Part shown: positions 61,554-64,000 of the stretch, piece by piece
Numbering within the stretch: the stretch's first letter is position 1
Layout of the letters: every line of letters begins with the position of its first letter
NCBI GenBank assembly: GCA_913055675.1
Contig: CAJXKY010000003.1
Span: 1-64,000, forward strand
DNA length: 64,000 bases
Direction of reading: 5' to 3'
DNA from: an uncultured Halanaerobiales bacterium
GTDB taxonomy: Bacteria > Bacillota > Halanaerobiia > Halanaerobiales > M55B127
Translations under genes and position numbers: made by a program
Notes under the pieces: model-generated
What the model was told of the DNA's origin: nothing
Database searches by the model: none
The model's input: only the letters and a program-made list of their open reading frames with translations

Positions 61554-62561
61554 ATGAAAAGACAATTAGGATTTGATTTTGTTAGAGTTACTGAGACCGC
61601 TGCTTTAGCAGCTGCTCCCTGGATGGGAAAGGGTTGTAAAAAATGTGTAGATGGTTCAGCAGTAGATACTATGAGAAGAGTATTTGACACTATTAAAATC
61701 AATGGAACTGTAGTAATTGGAGAAGGAGAAAAGGATGAAGCACCTCATCTATATATTGGGGAAGAAATTGGTGATGGTAGCGCTGAGCCACAAGTAGATA
61801 TCGCAGTTGACCCTGTTGAAGGGACAACTCTAGTATCAAAAGGTTTACCTAATGCTTTGGCTGTTGTTGTGGTAGCCGAAAGACATAGTTTATTAAAAGC
61901 ACCTGATACATATATGGAAAAAATAGCTGTTGGTCCTCGTGCAAAAGGGAAAATAAATTTAGATGCTTCAGTTGAAGATAATTTAAGGGCTACAGCAGCA
62001 GCTTTAAATAAAAGTGTAAAGGATCTAACCATTGTTGTACTAGATAGGCCTCGTCATAAAAAGTTAATTAATGATATAAGATCAATTGGTGCTAGAATTA
62101 AATTGATTAGTGATGGAGATGTAGCAGGTGGTATTGCTACCGGTTTATCTGATTCAGGAGTTGATATGATGATGGGAACTGGTGGTGCGACAGAAGGAGT
62201 TCTTACAGCCGCTGCTCTTAGATGTATGGGAGGGGAAATCCAGGCTAGATTAAAGCCTCGCCATGAACAAGATAGAGAAAAAGCAAGAGAATTAGGTATT
62301 AAAAATGTTGATAAACTGTACTTTACTGAAGACTTAGCTCAAGGTGAAGATATAGTGTTTGCGGCAACGGCTATTACTGATGGTGATTTACTTAAAGGAA
62401 TTCGGTATAGTTGCAATAAAGCTACTTCTCATACAATGTTACTTAGAAGTGAAACAGGTACTATAAGATTTATAAAAACCCATCATACAATTACTAATAA
62501 ACCAGAATATTTTCCGAAAGATATATTTAATCCTGATTTGAGTAGTATCATAAATAATTAA
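61554..62561 (+). CDS. glpX: Class II fructose-1,6-bisphosphatase GlpX
   Basis: A 335-residue GlpX-type phosphatase for gluconeogenesis. It contains KRQLGFDFVRVTETAALAAAPW (start), VVIGEGEKDEAPHLY (near 52), DPVEGTTLVSKGLPNA (near 86) and MGTGGATEGVLTAAALRCMGG (near 204), the metal and substrate motifs of the family. Lies 24 bases after the CcpN-like regulator. Confidence 0.96.
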   Translation: MKRQLGFDFVRVTETAALAAAPWMGKGCKKCVDGSAVDTMRRVFDTIKINGTVVIGEGEKDEAPHLYIGEEIGDGSAEPQVDIAVDPVEGTTLVSKGLPNALAVVVVAERHSLLKAPDTYMEKIAVGPRAKGKINLDASVEDNLRATAAALNKSVKDLTIVVLDRPRHKKLINDIRSIGARIKLISDGDVAGGIATGLSDSGVDMMMGTGGATEGVLTAAALRCMGGEIQARLKPRHEQDREKARELGIKNVDKLYFTEDLAQGEDIVFAATAITDGDLLKGIRYSCNKATSHTMLLRSETGTIRFIKTHHTITNKPEYFPKDIFNPDLSSIINN

Positions 62562-62590
62562 TAAGAACAAATAGCTAAATAATAAATACA

Positions 62591-62635
62591 ACACCAGGAT
62601 GTGACCTTTAAAAGGTTATGTTCTGGTTTTTTATA
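62591..62635 (+). terminator. glpX terminator
   Basis: ACCAGGATGTGACC pairs with GGTTATGTTCTGGT with several G-T wobbles, giving about 14 base pairs, followed by six T. Confidence 0.85.
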
Positions 62636-62646
62636 TGTCTTCAAAC

Positions 62647-62674
62647 TTGTAACATTAATAAAATGTGTTATAAT
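62647..62674 (+). promoter_or_regulatory. Promoter of phoH-pgpH
   Basis: TTGTAA (62647-62652) and TATAAT (62669-62674), 16-base spacing. Confidence 0.65.
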
Positions 62675-62784
62675 ATTCATAGTATGTTTTTTATGTATGA
62701 ATCGATTTTTTATAATATGGAGGAATATTTTATCTACTCTTGAATAATATAAAAGTAGGAATAAAAATAATGAGGAGGGATCCG

Positions 62785-63747
62785 GTGGTACCGGTTGAAG
62801 ATATTATAGATATAAATGATTATCAAATTTCAAGAAATGTTTTTGGAAATAAGGACAAGAATATTAAGATTATTGAAGATAGGTTAGATGTTAAGATAAT
62901 TGCTAGAGGTAGTAGTGTAAAATTGAAAGGTAATAAAAATAATGTAGATTTGGCCACACGAGTAATCAATGAAATGGTAACACTTGCTAAAAGTGGGAAA
63001 AACATTGATGAAAGGCAGGTTAAATATGCTATTGACTTATTAAGAAAAGATAAGAGTATGGATTTGGGGAACCTTTACGATGAGGTTCTTCAAGTTAATT
63101 TTAAAGGTAAAGAAATAAAAGTGAAAACATTAGGTCAAAAATATTATGTAGAGGCAATAAAGAGGTCTGATATCGTATTTTCTATAGGACCAGCAGGAAC
63201 TGGTAAGACTTATCTTGCAATGGTTATGGCAGTTAAAAGCTTGTTAAAAAAAGAGGCTAATAGAATTGTTCTAACTAGGCCAGCTATTGAAGCGGGGGAA
63301 GAGTTAGGCTTTTTACCTGGCGATATGCGTGACAAAGTTGATCCTTATCTAAGACCATTATATGATGCACTATATGATATATTAGGGCCTGAAAAGGTTA
63401 GTGAATATTTAGAAAAAGGTATTATTGAAATAGCTCCTCTAGCATACATGAGAGGTAGAACCCTTGATGATAGTTTTGTTATTTTAGATGAAGCACAAAA
63501 TACAACACCAGAACAGATGAAAATGTTTTTAACAAGGATTGGGTTTAATTCTAATGCTGTAATAACTGGTGATATTACTCAGATTGATCTACCAAGAAAC
63601 TCCAACTCTGGGTTAAATCAGGTAAGAAAAATATTAAAGGATATAAAAGGAATTGAATTTGTATATCTTACAAACCACGATGTTGTAAGACATGACCTGG
63701 TAAAAGATATCATCAAAGCATATGAAAGGTATGAAAGTGGGAGTTAA
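62785..63747 (+). CDS. phoH: PhoH family ATPase
   Basis: A protein of 320 residues with an N-terminal RNA-binding-like domain and a PhoH P-loop domain: Walker A FSIGPAGTGKTYLAMVMAVKS (near 134), RPAIEAGEELGFLPGDMRDKVDPYLRPLYD, and Walker B SFVILDEAQNTTPEQMKMFLTRIG. PhoH is an ATPase/nuclease-like protein linked to rRNA maturation through ybeY. I choose GTG 62785 because GAGGAGG lies 6 bases upstream; the frame is open to a TTG at 62740 with a poorly spaced site. The pgpH gene follows after 2 bases. Confidence 0.93.
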   Translation: MVPVEDIIDINDYQISRNVFGNKDKNIKIIEDRLDVKIIARGSSVKLKGNKNNVDLATRVINEMVTLAKSGKNIDERQVKYAIDLLRKDKSMDLGNLYDEVLQVNFKGKEIKVKTLGQKYYVEAIKRSDIVFSIGPAGTGKTYLAMVMAVKSLLKKEANRIVLTRPAIEAGEELGFLPGDMRDKVDPYLRPLYDALYDILGPEKVSEYLEKGIIEIAPLAYMRGRTLDDSFVILDEAQNTTPEQMKMFLTRIGFNSNAVITGDITQIDLPRNSNSGLNQVRKILKDIKGIEFVYLTNHDVVRHDLVKDIIKAYERYESGS

Positions 63748-63749
63748 CT

Positions 63750-64000
63750 ATGCAACTTTATGATCGATTAAAAAAGAGGTTCGATAAATGGACCGATTTT
63801 AATATACAACTTAATGAAAAGTATAAAAGAAGAATAAGTTTGATTATCTTCTTTTTATTCATTGCAATCATATTAACTTTCAATTTTTTTCCTAATCAGA
63901 TAGACTTAGAAGTAGGGGAAGTAAGTACTACTGATATAGTAGCTCCCAGAACTGTAACATTTATTAACCAGGAAAAAACTGAACAGTTAAGAGAATTAGC
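63750..64000 (+). CDS. pgpH: c-di-AMP phosphodiesterase PgpH (7TM-HD), partial
   Basis: Only the first 83 codons are in the window. ATG 63750 opens a frame beginning MQLYDRLKKRFDKW. A membrane helix (about residues 32-48) is followed by FPNQIDLEVGEVSTTDIVAPRT, the conserved start of the extracellular domain of the 7TMR-HD family (YqfF/PgpH). The full protein degrades cyclic di-AMP through a cytoplasmic HD domain. The position after phoH is standard in Firmicutes, normally followed by ybeY. Confidence 0.9.
   Translation, partial: MQLYDRLKKRFDKWTDFNIQLNEKYKRRISLIIFFLFIAIILTFNFFPNQIDLEVGEVSTTDIVAPRTVTFINQEKTEQLREL

Noticed and set aside
1-64000. CRISPR array or insertion sequence
   Set aside because: I saw no spaced direct repeats, transposase or terminal inverted repeats anywhere in the window.

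Overview
The window is about 30% GC bacterial chromosome with roughly 60 genes, mostly co-oriented housekeeping operons in Firmicutes/Clostridia order (obg-yhbY; nadD-yqeK-lcp-rsfS-leuS; comEC-holA-rpsT-lepA-hemW; hrcA-grpE-dnaK-dnaJ-rsmE-mtaB; nfeD-floA; phoH-pgpH). Oxygen-independent enzymes dominate: class III ribonucleotide reductase, an anaerobic sulfatase maturase and a rubrerythrin-like protein. Both ABC solute-binding proteins have plain cleavable signal peptides rather than lipoprotein signals, which hints at a periplasm. The sporulation genes that usually sit in these operons are missing. Together this suggests an anaerobic, probably non-sporulating Firmicute, perhaps a diderm lineage such as the Halanaerobiales. 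That placement is inference.

Layout. 1-5 kb: obg, yhbY, a sugar-isomerase-like gene, an ABC-F ATPase and tRNA-Arg(CCG). 5-10 kb: an isolated transcription unit for a 40-residue basic peptide, then mnmM-yhaO-yhaN. 10-13.6 kb: a small membrane protein, a Cys-type sulfatase with its radical SAM maturase, and an MntP/YtaF-like membrane protein. 13.6-19.2 kb: a cobalamin riboswitch controls class III RNR. NrdD carries two in-frame inteins, is followed by NrdG, and its glycyl-radical domain is encoded as a separate 47-residue ORF after nrdG. 19.2-28.4 kb: GH38 alpha-mannosidase with a sugar ABC importer and LacI regulator, divergent from a GH13 alpha-glucosidase. 28.4-31.7 kb: a TrpXYZ-type ABC transporter behind a terminator-containing leader, next to a HutP-family gene. 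31.8-33 kb: rubrerythrin-like protein and gamma carbonic anhydrase.

33-40.5 kb: nadD operon, a leucine T-box, leuS, and a small redox/metal cluster (zinc ribbon, VOC-nitroreductase fusion, RseC, CsoR-like repressor). 40.8-42.6 kb: a three-gene replication-like module (DnaD-like, DnaI/DnaC-like loader, unknown 119-residue protein) in which the first and third proteins end in nearly the same C-terminal tail. 42.6-50.6 kb: udk, a ComEA-like protein without HhH, comEC, holA, rpsT (opposite strand), lepA and hemW. 50.6-57.9 kb: the heat-shock operon under a CIRCE element, then rsmE, mtaB and hinT. 58-64 kb: NfeD protease, flotillin FloA, a small membrane protein, CcpN-like regulator with GlpX, PhoH, and the beginning of the c-di-AMP phosphodiesterase PgpH, cut by the window end.

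The most unusual object is the nrd locus: a B12-controlled, doubly intein-interrupted class III reductase whose radical-bearing domain is a separate small protein. The DnaD/loader/orphan module and the HutP-linked leader are the next best candidates for undescribed biology.
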